From contig CAKSZY010000005.1 in the NCBI GenBank assembly GCA_934526015.1, positions 44,554 to 108,553 of the forward strand: a stretch of DNA of 64,000 bases, given 5' to 3'. The notes under the pieces are model-generated. The model was not told where the DNA came from and did not search any database. It was given only the letters and a program-made list of their open reading frames with translations. Below are positions 46,597-57,143 of the stretch, in pieces (position 1 is the stretch's first letter; each line of letters begins with the position of its first letter). Source of the DNA: an uncultured Dokdonella sp. GTDB taxonomy: Bacteria > Pseudomonadota > Gammaproteobacteria > Xanthomonadales > Rhodanobacteraceae. The position numbers and the translations under genes were made by a program.

Positions 46597-48366
46597 TCAG
46601 GGCACCGTGCCGACGCGCACCACCGGATAGACGTCCAGGCGCTCGTCCCACGACGCGTGCCGGCGGGCGAAGAAGCCGAGGCGGGCGGCCGGATCGGCGG
46701 CGAACGAACGGTCTTCGGCGAGTTTGCGCGAGAACTCCGCCTGCAGCGCCGGATCGCTGCGCAGCATCTCGCGGGCGACGGCTTCGGCGACGTAGTCCTC
46801 CATGTATTCCTTCTGCTCGAAGGCGCCGTTGAAGTCGCCCCAGCCGGCGAACGAATCGGCCGATTGCGGCTCGAACAGGGCGACGACGAGGCGCGACTTC
46901 GCCTGCGCGACCGGGATGAACAGCGAGCCTTCCGCAAGCTCGCGCGTTTCCGGTGACCACGCGCCCTCGATGGCGAGTGTCTGCCGGCCTTCGACCGGCG
47001 CCGCGCCGAACTTCTTTGCGCTCGCGCGAAAGGTTTCCACCGCGGTTGCCGGCAGTGGCCGATCGAGGCTCCGGTAGTCGATGCCATGGACATCCAGGCG
47101 CGTCGCCACCCGCGCGGCCCACGCCGCCGGCACCACATAGCCGCCGCGTGGCGCATCGACACTGAGCACGGGCTGCACGTCGTCGCGCAGCGGAACCTTC
47201 CAGACCTGCGGGGTCTTCTCGTCGTAGCGCGTCATCAGCGCGCCGGAGATCTCCGACGGCGTGCGCGTATAGGCGTAGCCGCGGAAATCGATCGTGCGGG
47301 CGGTGTCGGTGGCCTGGTAGGCGAGCGCGAACGGCTTGCCGGCCAGGCGCGCGGCACGCGCATCGGCCTCGAGCGCGAGGCTGCGCCAGCGCGGGCCTTC
47401 CTGCGCGGCGAGTTCGACGAGGGCGGCGAAGGTGTTGCGGGTGATCCGCACGCGGGTTGCGTAGTCCTTCCACGAATGCGTCTCGACGAGCACGCCGAAG
47501 CGGTTGCGCAAGGGCATGTAGCCGGTCGAGAAGCGCGGCGGGGCGACGCCGTCGGCGAAGCCCGAGGCCGGATCGTCGTGGACGACGAAAGACGGATAGA
47601 ACGGCAGCGGCAGCGAGCCCTGCTTTGTCAGCTTTGCCAGCAATGCGCCTTGCAGGGCGCGGCCGGCCTTGCGCAGCGCCGTGTCGCCCGAATGCAGCGG
47701 TTCGAGGTTGATCGAGACATCGTGCTCGAACTGCGCGCCGTCGGTGACATGCAGGTCGGCGTAGACGATCGGGTCCCAGGCGCCGACGAGGCGCAGCATG
47801 GCCTGCATCTCGGGCGCATCGGCCTTCATGTAGTCGCGATTGAGGTTGAGGTTCTGCGCGGTGGTGCGCCAGCCCATCTGTTCGGGGCCACGCTGGTTCG
47901 GCCGGTTCCAGGCGCCGAAGCGTTCGTGGCCATCGACATTGAACACCGGCACGAACACCACGCTCACGCGCTCGAGCGCGCCGGGCGCGAACGAGCCGTC
48001 GAGCAGTTCGCGCAGGACGAGGAAGCCGGCGTCCTTGCCGTCGATCTCGCCGGCATGGATGCCGCCCTGCACGAGCAGCACGGGGCGGCGCTTCGCCTGC
48101 GCCGCGGCCGGCGTCAGTGCGTCGGCCGCGCCGACGACGAGGGCGAGCAGCGGCCGGTCCTCCGGCGTTCGCCCGAACTCGATGCAGCGCACGCGCTCCG
48201 GCCACGCCTTCGCGAACTCTGCGCACAGGCGGACCACTTCGTCGTGGCGCCCGGTGCGCACGAAGCCCGATTGCTCGGCGATCGTCGACAGCGGCCGCGT
48301 TTCGGCCAACGCCGCGCCGGTGCAGGCGAGGGTGGCGAGGAAGGCAACAAGGCGGGAAAGCATCAT
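46597..48366 (-). CDS. Exported M14 family zinc carboxypeptidase
   Basis: A 589-residue exported metallopeptidase. A signal peptide (to about 21) precedes the M14 domain (about 25-330). Zinc ligands are His104 and Glu107 in GGIHAGEIDGKD and the later His in VYADLHVTDG; the catalytic glutamate is likely in GVLVETHSWKDY. The C-terminal 230 residues form a beta-rich extension with an arrangement seen in large exported M14 proteins. It releases C-terminal amino acids from peptides or acts on related substrates. It precedes the glutaredoxin on the other side by 33 bases. Confidence 0.92.
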   Translation of the reverse strand: MMLSRLVAFLATLACTGAALAETRPLSTIAEQSGFVRTGRHDEVVRLCAEFAKAWPERVRCIEFGRTPEDRPLLALVVGAADALTPAAAQAKRRPVLLVQGGIHAGEIDGKDAGFLVLRELLDGSFAPGALERVSVVFVPVFNVDGHERFGAWNRPNQRGPEQMGWRTTAQNLNLNRDYMKADAPEMQAMLRLVGAWDPIVYADLHVTDGAQFEHDVSINLEPLHSGDTALRKAGRALQGALLAKLTKQGSLPLPFYPSFVVHDDPASGFADGVAPPRFSTGYMPLRNRFGVLVETHSWKDYATRVRITRNTFAALVELAAQEGPRWRSLALEADARAARLAGKPFALAYQATDTARTIDFRGYAYTRTPSEISGALMTRYDEKTPQVWKVPLRDDVQPVLSVDAPRGGYVVPAAWAARVATRLDVHGIDYRSLDRPLPATAVETFRASAKKFGAAPVEGRQTLAIEGAWSPETRELAEGSLFIPVAQAKSRLVVALFEPQSADSFAGWGDFNGAFEQKEYMEDYVAEAVAREMLRSDPALQAEFSRKLAEDRSFAADPAARLGFFARRHASWDERLDVYPVVRVGTVP

Positions 48367-48399
48367 CGTCGGGACGCCGTCGGGTTAGTCCCTGCGATG

Positions 48400-48738
48400 T
48401 TACCTGCCGCGCTTCGCCAGTTCCGCGTCGAGGGCGGCTTCGGAGAAGCCCTTGAACGCCTTGCCGTCGATGACGATCACCGGCGTGCCCTGGCCGCCGA
48501 GCGCGGTCCATTCCTTGCGTGCCGCCTCGGAGCGCTCGATGTCGCGCTCGTCCCAGGCCAGTTTGCGCGCCTTGAGGTATTCGCGCGCCTTGACGCAGTA
48601 GCCGCAGGTCTGGGTGGTGTACATGACGATGCCGGGCGACTTGCCGGCGACTTTCGGCGCCGCCGCGATCGCGCCCGCGGCGACGATCGAACACAGCGCG
48701 AGGCCGAGCCCCGCGACGATGGATCCACGCTGGAACAT
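48400..48738 (-). CDS. Exported glutaredoxin-like protein
   Basis: A 112-residue thiol protein with an N-terminal signal or membrane anchor (about 5-27) and a glutaredoxin domain with the active site TCGYC (Cys45, Cys48) and the cis-proline loop GTPVIVIDGKAFKGF. ATG 48738 has a very strong ribosome-binding site (GGAGGAGGAAG). The frame is open far upstream through the ku gene, which is not its own. A periplasmic glutaredoxin is uncommon; electron supply could come through DsbD. It lies upstream of the carboxypeptidase on the same strand. Confidence 0.88.
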   Translation of the reverse strand: MFQRGSIVAGLGLALCSIVAAGAIAAAPKVAGKSPGIVMYTTQTCGYCVKAREYLKARKLAWDERDIERSEAARKEWTALGGQGTPVIVIDGKAFKGFSEAALDAELAKRGR

Positions 48739-48884
48739 GATCTTCCTCCTCCCTCTCGAGTCCCGGTCGGGACGCGGATCAGAACGCGCGTCGCCGCAAT
48801 GGTTCCCGGACCGCGCGGGTCGGCGGAAACCGCGGCGTCTTCGCCGGGCAGCCTGCCTGCGCGGCGACGTCCGGCCGGATGGGA

Positions 48885-49790
48885 TCAGGCGCGCTTGCGC
48901 GGCTTGCGCGCCGGCGTCTTCGTGCTGCCCTTGCGCGCAGCCGGTGCGCGCTTGCGCCGGGCGGGCGCCGCGCCGGCCTTCGCCGGCGTGCGCCGGTCGC
49001 TGTCGATGCTCTTGCGCAGCAGGGCCATGAAATCGACCACGTTGGTGGCGGCGCCCTCCGGTACGGCCGGCTCGTCCTCGATCGTGCGCACGCGGCCCTT
49101 GCCCTTGATGCGTTTCTCGATGACCTTGCCGAGCTTGACGCGGAACTCGTCGCGGTAGTCGCCGGGCGTCCATTCGCCGGCCATCGATTCGACCAGCTTG
49201 GCGGCCATGTCGAGTTCGGTCTTGCTGATGCGGTAGCGGGCGAGGCTGCCTTCGGGGAACGCATGGTCGTCGAGCGGCACCAGTTCCTGCTGGTATCGCA
49301 ACAGGTTCAGTGCGAGCGCGTCGCCCTGCGGCATCACCGCACAGAGGTATTCGCGCGTGCGGATGACCACGCGGCCGATGCCGATGCGACCGGTCTTGCG
49401 CAGGGTCTCGCGCAGCAGCACATAGCCCTTTTCGGCTTTCTTGCCGGGCAGCAGCAGGTAGGGTTTCTCGTAGTACGGCGGGGCGATGGCATCGGCGGCG
49501 ACGAACGTCTCGAGGTCGATCGAGTCGTGGCTTTCCGGCGCTGCCGAACGGATGTCCTCGGGCTCGAGCACGACGTAGCTGCCCTTGCGGTATTCGTAGG
49601 CCTTGACGATGTCCTTCCACGGCACCTCGGCACCGGTTTCGGCATTCACGCGTTCGTAGCGGATCGGCTGGCGCGTCTTGCCGTCGAGCATGCGGAACTG
49701 CAGGTCGACGCGGCGCTCGCCGCTGACGATGGACACCGGCAGGTGCAGCAATCCGAAGGAAAGGGTTCCGGTCCAGATCGGGCGGGCCAT
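48885..49790 (-). CDS. ku: Non-homologous end-joining protein Ku
   Basis: A 301-residue bacterial Ku that forms a ring on DNA ends and recruits LigD. The core beta-barrel begins MARPIWTGTLSFGLLHLPVSI; YEYRKGSYVVLEPEDI and the bridge segment ELDMAAKLVESMAGEW are family signatures. The C-terminal tail (about 255-301) is rich in lysine, arginine, alanine and proline, as in other long-tailed Ku proteins that bind DNA non-specifically. Divergent from ligD, with 136 bases between starts. Confidence 0.98.
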   Translation of the reverse strand: MARPIWTGTLSFGLLHLPVSIVSGERRVDLQFRMLDGKTRQPIRYERVNAETGAEVPWKDIVKAYEYRKGSYVVLEPEDIRSAAPESHDSIDLETFVAADAIAPPYYEKPYLLLPGKKAEKGYVLLRETLRKTGRIGIGRVVIRTREYLCAVMPQGDALALNLLRYQQELVPLDDHAFPEGSLARYRISKTELDMAAKLVESMAGEWTPGDYRDEFRVKLGKVIEKRIKGKGRVRTIEDEPAVPEGAATNVVDFMALLRKSIDSDRRTPAKAGAAPARRKRAPAARKGSTKTPARKPRKRA

Positions 49791-49926
49791 GGCGGCGTTC
49801 CTCGTGGCGGAGAGGATTCGAGCCTAGTCGCCGCGCATCGCGCCGGCCACCGTTCGCGACGAATGCGTTGCATGCGGTTCAGCCTCCAAGCGCCATATAC
49901 GAAGGCCCCAGCCGTCGCCCGCCCGC

Positions 49927-52392
49927 ATGAGCCTCGCCGAGTACTCGCGCAAGCGTGATTTCAGCCGCAGTCCGGAGCCGGCGCGCGGCGGTCGGCGCGG
50001 GCGCCGCTTCGTCGTGCAGCTGCACCACGCCTCGCACCGCCATTTCGACTTCCGTCTCGAGGTCGACGGCGTGCTGAAGAGCTGGGCGGTGCCGAAGGGT
50101 CCGAGTTTCGATCCGAAGGTCCGGCGCCTGGCCATGCAGGTCGAGGATCATCCGCTCGCCTATGCCGGGTTCGAGGGCGACATCCCCGAAGGCGAATACG
50201 GCGCCGGTCGGGTCGACGTGTTCGACACCGGCGAGTGGGAAGCACTCGGCTCGGCACGCGAAGGCCTCGCGCGCGGCGAGCTGAAATTCATCCTGCATGG
50301 CGACATCCTGCGCGGCTCGTGGCTGCTCGTGCGCAGCGGCGCCCAGGGCCGCAAGCCGGCCTGGCTGCTGATCAAGCACGACGACGCCTTCGCCGGGCCG
50401 CGCGAGGCCGACGATTTCATCGATGCGAAGACGCAACGCCCGTTGCCGTTGCGGCTGCGTCGGCAGGTGTGGGCGGAACCCACGCCGCTCCGCCGGCCGG
50501 CGAAGAAGGCGGCGGCAAAGGCCACCCGGGCCACGGGAACCCGCGAGTCGATCCGTGCCGAAGCCTTCGCACCGGAACTGTGCCGGCCGGCACGCGTGCC
50601 GCCGGCCGGCGACGACTGGCTGCATGAGGTCAAATGGGACGGCTATCGCCTGCTCGCCACGGTCGTGCGCGGCAAGGCCCGCCTGTGGTCGCGCAACGGA
50701 CTCGACTGGACCGCCCGCCTCGCGGAGATCGCCGCGGCCGTCGAGGCACTCGGCTTCCGCAGCGCACGCATCGACGGCGAACTGATCGCGCCGGGCGACG
50801 GTCGCGGCAGCTTCGCCAACCTGCAGGGTCGCCTCGCCGGCACGCGCGAAGAGCCGCTGGCCTACATGCTGTTCGACCTCATCCATGCGGATGGTCGCTC
50901 GCTGCGCGAGGTGCCGTTGATCGATCGCAAGCAGCACCTGCGCGCGCAGCTGGAACGGCATCCGCATGCCTGTCTGCGCTGGTCGGAGCACCACATCGGC
51001 GACGGAGCAGCGGTGCTGGCCGGGGCCCGCCGCGCCGGCCTCGAAGGCATCATCAGCAAGCGTGTCGACAGCGGCTACAGCGGCACGCGCAGTGGCCAGT
51101 GGCTCAAGCTCAAGCATCGCCCGAGCGACGAGTTCATCATCATCGGCTATACCGATCCGAAAGGCGGACGTCCGGGTTTCGGCGCCCTGCTGCTGGCCGA
51201 GCCCGACGCCGGCGGGCGCCTTGCCTACAGCGGACGCGTCGGCAGCGGCTTCGATGACGCCGGCCTCGTCACCCTGCATCGTCGCCTCGCCGCCCTGCGC
51301 GTCGAACAGCCGGCCGCGGACGTCGACCGGCTCGCCCGCAACGATCGCGCTGCTGCGCACTGGGTCGAGCCGCGGCTGGTCGCCGAAGTCTTTCATCAGG
51401 GCCGTGGTGCGCAGGGGCTGTTGCGCCAGGCTTCCTTCAAGGGTCTGCGCGAGGACAAGGATGCGCCGGCGCAGACCGGGTCCGGCCGGAGATCGCGCAT
51501 GAAGAAGGACAAAGCGGAACCGCCGGCGTCCTCGCCGAGCGTGGTCATCACCCATCCCGAGCGGGTCGTGTACCCGGCGTCGGGCTTCACCAAGCAGGAT
51601 GTCGCCGACTACTACGAGGCGGTCGCCGATGTCCTGATGCCGGAGATCGCCGGGCGTCCGCTGTCGGTGGTGCGATGTCCGGACGGTGTCGGCGGCGAAT
51701 GTTTCTTCCAGAAGCACGCCGGCCGCGGCTGGGGAAAGCAGGTCGGACGCATGCGCGTGCGCGAAAAGGGCGGCCTGCGCGAATACCTCGCCGTCGACAA
51801 TCCGGGCGGCTTGCTCGAACTCGTGCAGATGAATGTCCTCGAGTTCCATGTCGGCGGTTGCGAGGCGAACAGGCCGGATCGGGCCGCCCGGCTCGTCTTC
51901 GACCTCGACCCCGGCGAACGCGTCGGCTGGCAGGCGGTGGTCGAAGCGGCCCGCTACCTGCGCCGTCACCTCGCCTCGATCGCGCTGGAGTCGTTCGTGC
52001 GCACCTCGGGCGGCAAGGGCCTGCACGTGGTCGTGCCGATCCGGCCGGCGATCGACTGGAAGCAGGCACGCGCGTTCGCCCGCGCGGTGGCCGAAGCACT
52101 GGCGGAATTGCGGCCGCAGCAATTCGTCAGCGTGGCCGGCGCGAAAAACCGCCGCGGCCGCATCTTCATCGACTGGCTGCGCAACGGCGCGAGCGCGACC
52201 AGCATCGCCTCGTATTCGCTGCGCGCGCGGCCGGCGGCGGGGGTGGCGATGCCGCTCGGCTGGAACGAACCGGGGCGACTGCGCGGCGGCGATCATTTCG
52301 GGCCCGCCGAAGCCTTGCAACGCCTGCGCCGGCGCAGGCGCGATCCGTGGCAGGGAATCGATTCACTGCAGCAGACGCTGCCGAAGCTGTAA
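49927..52392 (+). CDS. ligD: ATP-dependent DNA ligase D (PE-ligase-polymerase)
   Basis: An 821-residue three-domain NHEJ enzyme. Domain order is 3'-phosphoesterase (about 1-160: QLHHASHRHFDFRLE), ATP-dependent ligase (about 200-500, nucleotidyl Lys236 in EVKWDGYR; later SKRVDSGYSGTRSGQWLKLK) and primase-polymerase (about 530-815: ITHPERVVYPASGFTK, VFDLDPGE, SGGKGLHVVVPI). All three domains look intact. This is the same order as in Pseudomonas LigD. With Ku it repairs double-strand breaks, typically in stationary phase. Confidence 0.98.
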   Translation: MSLAEYSRKRDFSRSPEPARGGRRGRRFVVQLHHASHRHFDFRLEVDGVLKSWAVPKGPSFDPKVRRLAMQVEDHPLAYAGFEGDIPEGEYGAGRVDVFDTGEWEALGSAREGLARGELKFILHGDILRGSWLLVRSGAQGRKPAWLLIKHDDAFAGPREADDFIDAKTQRPLPLRLRRQVWAEPTPLRRPAKKAAAKATRATGTRESIRAEAFAPELCRPARVPPAGDDWLHEVKWDGYRLLATVVRGKARLWSRNGLDWTARLAEIAAAVEALGFRSARIDGELIAPGDGRGSFANLQGRLAGTREEPLAYMLFDLIHADGRSLREVPLIDRKQHLRAQLERHPHACLRWSEHHIGDGAAVLAGARRAGLEGIISKRVDSGYSGTRSGQWLKLKHRPSDEFIIIGYTDPKGGRPGFGALLLAEPDAGGRLAYSGRVGSGFDDAGLVTLHRRLAALRVEQPAADVDRLARNDRAAAHWVEPRLVAEVFHQGRGAQGLLRQASFKGLREDKDAPAQTGSGRRSRMKKDKAEPPASSPSVVITHPERVVYPASGFTKQDVADYYEAVADVLMPEIAGRPLSVVRCPDGVGGECFFQKHAGRGWGKQVGRMRVREKGGLREYLAVDNPGGLLELVQMNVLEFHVGGCEANRPDRAARLVFDLDPGERVGWQAVVEAARYLRRHLASIALESFVRTSGGKGLHVVVPIRPAIDWKQARAFARAVAEALAELRPQQFVSVAGAKNRRGRIFIDWLRNGASATSIASYSLRARPAAGVAMPLGWNEPGRLRGGDHFGPAEALQRLRRRRRDPWQGIDSLQQTLPKL

Positions 52393-52434
52393 CGGCCGTC
52401 GCCGGCCGCTGCGGCGGCGGGCGCTGCGTGCCGC

Positions 52435-53436
52435 TCAGCCGCGCGGACCGCCCATCACCGGCAGGACGATGCCGTTGACATAGCCCGCGCAGACCGGCGC
52501 GGCGAGGAACACGTAGGCCGGGGAGATTTCCTCCGGCTGGGCCGGCCGCGCCATGTCGCTGTCGGCGCCGAAGCGGCTGACCGCGTCGGCAGGACGGTCG
52601 GCCGGATTCAACGGCGTCCACACCGGTCCCGGGGCGACCGCATTGACCCGGATCCCGCGCGGCAGCAACTGGCTGGCCAGCGCGCGCGTGAAGGCATGGA
52701 TCGCGCCCTTGGTCGCCGAGTAGTCGAGCAGGGCGGCGCTGCCGAACAGGCCGGTTTCCGAGCCGGTGTTGATGATCGACGCGCCGGCTTTCATGTGCGG
52801 CAAGGCGGCCCGTGCCATGTGGAAGTAGCCGGCGATGTTGGTGCGCAGGGTTTCATCGAGCTGGTCGTCGGCGAGATCCTCGATCGCCGTACAGTGCTGC
52901 TGGAAGGCGGCGTTGTTGACGAGGACATCCAGTCGCCCCCATTCGTCCACCACGCGGCGGACCGCCGCCTCGCAGAAGTCCGGTGACTTCACGTCGCCGG
53001 CGATGGCGAGGCTGCGACGACCTTCGCCCTCGATCGCCGCACAGGTTTCCGCGGCATCGGCGTGTTCGTCGAGATGGAGGATGGCGACATCGGCGCCTTC
53101 GCGCGCGAACAGCACGGCCACCGCGCGCCCGATGCCGGAATCGCCGCCGGTGATGATCGCCACGCAACCTTCCAGCTTGCCACTGCCGGCATAGTCGGGC
53201 GCGAGATAGCGCGGTGCCGGGGCAAGCTCCTGTTCGCGTCCCGGTTTGCGCAGGTGCTGTGCCGGCAGCGGGTTGACCGGCTGGCGGCGTGCGCCGGCCT
53301 GCACCGGCTTCGGCTTCGCCGGCTTGCCGCGTTTGCGGTTGCGGCGCTGGGCTTCGTCCTGGATGGCGCGCTGGCGGGTGGCCGCTGCGGCGCCGAGCGA
53401 ACGGACGGAATCGGACTTGCGGCTTGCACGAGACAT
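52435..53436 (-). CDS. SDR family oxidoreductase (stress-protein type)
   Basis: A 333-residue short-chain dehydrogenase with a basic, proline-rich N-terminal extension (about 1-85) before the Rossmann fold: ITGGDSGIGRAVAVLF, VNNAAF, INTGSETG and the active-site YSATKGA. This is the layout of the YdaD/YghA-like general-stress SDRs. The enzyme's substrate is unknown. It converges with ligD (42 bases) and is part of a stress-linked group with the metallothionein, DUF6766 and ferritin-like genes. Confidence 0.93.
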   Translation of the reverse strand: MSRASRKSDSVRSLGAAAATRQRAIQDEAQRRNRKRGKPAKPKPVQAGARRQPVNPLPAQHLRKPGREQELAPAPRYLAPDYAGSGKLEGCVAIITGGDSGIGRAVAVLFAREGADVAILHLDEHADAAETCAAIEGEGRRSLAIAGDVKSPDFCEAAVRRVVDEWGRLDVLVNNAAFQQHCTAIEDLADDQLDETLRTNIAGYFHMARAALPHMKAGASIINTGSETGLFGSAALLDYSATKGAIHAFTRALASQLLPRGIRVNAVAPGPVWTPLNPADRPADAVSRFGADSDMARPAQPEEISPAYVFLAAPVCAGYVNGIVLPVMGGPRG

Positions 53437-53461
53437 GGAGGGACTCCCGGTTGCAGCGGCA

Positions 53462-53632
53462 TCAGCGCTTTTCGCCGTCGCCCGATGTCGAGGTCGTGCA
53501 ATGCGCGTGGCCGCAGTCGCAGGTTTCGCTGCCGGCGTGCTGGCGGCAATGCTCGCTGCAATACGCGCCGCTGGAAGGCACCGGACATCCACAGGCCGGG
53601 TGCGCGCAGGTGCCGGGGGATTCGCTGGTCAT
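53462..53632 (-). CDS. Bacterial metallothionein
   Basis: A 56-residue metal-binding protein, start ATG 53632. It has eight cysteines (9, 14, 16, 25, 29, 38, 40, 45) and five histidines, in the pattern CAHPACGCPV...YCSEHC...TCDCGHAHC, close to the SmtA/BmtA family that binds zinc and cadmium in a four-metal cluster. The longer frame to 53728 has no coding support. It lies 25 bases upstream of the SDR gene on the same strand. Confidence 0.88.
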   Translation of the reverse strand: MTSESPGTCAHPACGCPVPSSGAYCSEHCRQHAGSETCDCGHAHCTTSTSGDGEKR

Positions 53633-53782
53633 GGCCGTTCTCCGCAGGACGGGTTTTCGACCTTGCTCCGCGGGCGCTGAATCGCGGCCGGATTCCGCGG
53701 TCGGGCCGCCGCCCTGATTCGACGGCATTCAGGCCTCCCTCATCGCATCCGGGCGGACACGCCGGGAAGCGTGCGCGGCGGC

Positions 53783-54445
53783 TCAGGTTCCGGTCTGCGA
53801 ATGCGGCGCTTCCAGCGGCTTGGATTCCGGCGACTTGTCCTCGCGCAGGAAGATCGACAGCACCACCAGCGCGAGCACGGCGAGGAACTCGCTCTGCCAG
53901 TTCTGCAGCGATTCGAACCAGAACCGTGCCCCGCCGAGGTATTGCTGCAGCCCGACCGCAGCGCGCCCTTCCATGGCGCGCTGCACGTTCTCGTGTTGCC
54001 AGCTGCCGAATGCATGTCCGACGAATGCCGCCGCAAACAGCGCGAACAGGGCCAGCGACAACGAGTGCGCGTACAGCGCGCGCCAGAATCTCCCGGCGCG
54101 CAATGGCCACGGTTTCGGACCGGGGGCGATCTTCTCGTCCTCTTCGGCCGGATCGAGCGGGCGCGATTCGGCCGAGCCGCGCTGCCGCAGCCACACGGTC
54201 AGCAGCACGTACATGCCCATCTGCAGGAACTCGCTCTCCCAGTTCTCGAACGTGGCGGAAGCGAAATGGCCGCTGGACGCGTAGGCCTGCAGGGTCAGCG
54301 GGGCAAGCCCCTGCTGCTGCAGTTCTTCGTTCCATACCTTCCATCCGCTCAGCCACTGTCCGCCGAGGCAGGCAAGGAAGATCGCCGCGAGCGTCAGCGA
54401 CAATCCGTTCGCGCGCAGGAACGACACGGTTGCCCTGGCGGCCAT
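53783..54445 (-). CDS. DUF6766 membrane protein
   Basis: A 220-residue membrane protein with about four helices arranged as two similar halves. Each half has an NWxSEFL motif: FENWESEFLQMGMYVLLTVWL and LQNWQSEFLAVLALVVLSIFL. The N-terminus (LRANGLSLTLAAIFLACLGGQWLSGW) is also typical of DUF6766. Function unknown; the family is often found near stress and ku-ligD genes. ATG 54445 is used; the frame is open to 54505. Confidence 0.88.
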   Translation of the reverse strand: MAARATVSFLRANGLSLTLAAIFLACLGGQWLSGWKVWNEELQQQGLAPLTLQAYASSGHFASATFENWESEFLQMGMYVLLTVWLRQRGSAESRPLDPAEEDEKIAPGPKPWPLRAGRFWRALYAHSLSLALFALFAAAFVGHAFGSWQHENVQRAMEGRAAVGLQQYLGGARFWFESLQNWQSEFLAVLALVVLSIFLREDKSPESKPLEAPHSQTGT

Positions 54446-54464
54446 GGCAGCCTCCGCGACGATC

Positions 54465-55070
54465 TCATAGCATCGCCTCGCGCGCCTGTTCGGCACGCGA
54501 GGCACCGATCTTCGTCTCCACGTTCTTCACTTCTTCCGGCGGCGGCAGCACGGCGGGGAAACCGAGCGATTCGATCCACAGCTCGCGGGTCCAGCCGGTG
54601 GTGTGGTAGAGGTGATGATCCTCGTCCTTCTCGACCGCCTCGTGGGCCTTCCCGAGGATCTTCGGTGTCGGTCCGCTCGCATGCTTGGCGATGTGGCCGA
54701 TCAGTTCCCAGTTCTGGTGATCCTTGGTCTCCGCCAGCACCACGCATTCGCCGGCGACCAGTTGTGCCGCGTCCTTGTCGCCCTTGGCGAGCGCCATCTC
54801 GATCGCCGCGACCAGCGAGGCGCCGAGATGGGCAACGACCTCGCGTCCCGGCGTGCGGGTTTCGGTATCGAGGCCGAGTTCCTCGAACACGCTGGTCAGG
54901 ACGCGTTCGTGGGTCCTCGTCTCGTCGAGGTATTCCTGCCATTCCTTGCGCAGGTCCGGGTTCACCGCGGCCTTCAGTGCCGTCTTGTAGATCTGGATGC
55001 CGCCGCGCTCGGTCTCGAGGGCCTGATAGAGGAGTTCATTGACCTGGTCGTTGTCGAATTTGCGTTGCAT
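54465..55070 (-). CDS. Ferritin-like di-iron protein
   Basis: A 201-residue four-helix bundle protein. Ligand-like residues are spread as in ferritin-like proteins: LETERGGIQIYKTAL, LDETRTHERVL (ExxxH), AGECVVLAETKDHQNW and EKDEDHHLYH. The start is ATG 55070; the frame upstream to 55448 overlaps the next gene and is not used. Its role may be iron handling or oxidative-stress defence. It lies 19 bases upstream of the DUF6766 gene on the same strand. Confidence 0.85.
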   Translation of the reverse strand: MQRKFDNDQVNELLYQALETERGGIQIYKTALKAAVNPDLRKEWQEYLDETRTHERVLTSVFEELGLDTETRTPGREVVAHLGASLVAAIEMALAKGDKDAAQLVAGECVVLAETKDHQNWELIGHIAKHASGPTPKILGKAHEAVEKDEDHHLYHTTGWTRELWIESLGFPAVLPPPEEVKNVETKIGASRAEQAREAML

Positions 55071-55167
55071 GGCGGCCGCCTTGAAGAGACGCGGTGCGTC
55101 GGGTGGCCCAGTGGAGCGCAGCGTCGCCGAATGGCCGATGACTCGGCCAGGTCGGCGCAATCCGCGT

Positions 55168-55752
55168 TCACTTCGCGTTGGCCTGGCGGCGTGCCGGCGT
55201 GCGCAGCGTGCGGCCGACACTGCCGGAGCGCACGAGGCGCGCAACTCCGCGCGCAGCGACGAGTTGCAGCGCGCGCCGGCAACGCGCCGGCGTTTCCGCC
55301 GCCACCGCGTCGCTGACCACCCGCGCGACGAGGTCGTGCATGTGGGCGTCGACGACGCTGTCGATGACGCAGGCATCGGCGGCGATGCCGGCAACATAGA
55401 CATGGCGCACCTGCAGCGAGGCCAGCAGGATCGCCAGCGGCGTCGCATGAAAGGCGGAATGCCGCGGCTTCAGCACGAAGTAGTCCGAAGGTCGCGGCAG
55501 CAAGGCACCGACGACGTCGGCACCGGGGTTGTCGGGTTTCGTGCAGGCGTCGATGACGGCGCGGAAGTCGGAGCGCCACTGGCCGAAGTTGTCGTTGCAG
55601 TAGATCGTCGGCAGGCCGGCGCGGTCGAAGGCCGCGCGCGTGCGCAGCAGCGCCGGCACGATCCGCCGCGTCGCCCGCACGAGCGCAGACGCCCCGCGGA
55701 AGTCGAACGGATGGATGACGTCGATGATCAGCAGGGCCGCCGCGTCGCCCAT
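55168..55752 (-). CDS. Isochorismatase-family cysteine hydrolase
   Basis: A 194-residue hydrolase. The catalytic triad appears as Asp in LLIIDVIHPFDF (near residue 10), Lys in FVLKPRHSAF and Cys in AADACVIDSV. Members act on nicotinamide, isochorismate or other amides. The C-terminal 25 residues are basic (VGRTLRTPARRQANAK). ATG 55752 fits the family start. It is separated from the ferritin-like gene by 97 bases. Confidence 0.92.
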   Translation of the reverse strand: MGDAAALLIIDVIHPFDFRGASALVRATRRIVPALLRTRAAFDRAGLPTIYCNDNFGQWRSDFRAVIDACTKPDNPGADVVGALLPRPSDYFVLKPRHSAFHATPLAILLASLQVRHVYVAGIAADACVIDSVVDAHMHDLVARVVSDAVAAETPARCRRALQLVAARGVARLVRSGSVGRTLRTPARRQANAK

Positions 55753-56047
55753 GGCCTTCCTCCGTCGCCGCAACGAAGGCGATTGGCCGACGGCACGCAA
55801 GCCGTCCCGTCCTCGCGTCACCGCCATGCCTCGCGCCGAAGGCCAGCTTGCCGGGCGGATGATGAACGCCGTCGGTGTCGCGTGCCCTCGCGGAAGGAAA
55901 TGCGGGATCGCCGGCCGTGCCCGCTGATGCCGGGGCCGCCGCCTCACGGGTGATAATGCTCTGTCCGGTGCGGAGCCGGAACGTGACGGATCGGAACGTC
56001 GAGTGGAACCTTCGGAAATGCCCAAAGCCGGCGCGTCGCGCACGGCA

Positions 56048-57052
<1,005 letters not shown>

Positions 57053-57078
57053 CCGGGCGGTGGCGGGTGCTGCAACGA

Positions 57079-57105
57079 CGAAGCCCGGCGCAAGGCCGGG
57101 CTTCG
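57079..57105. terminator. Hairpin between converging dusA and FadL-like genes
   Basis: CGAAGCCCGGC (57079-57089) pairs perfectly with GCCGGGCTTCG (57095-57105), loop GCAAG. Symmetric and located between convergent genes; probably a bidirectional terminator. No T-tract. Confidence 0.7.
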
Positions 57106-57143
57106 CGGGTGGTGCCTGCCGCGCGAACGCGGCGTGGCCGCGC

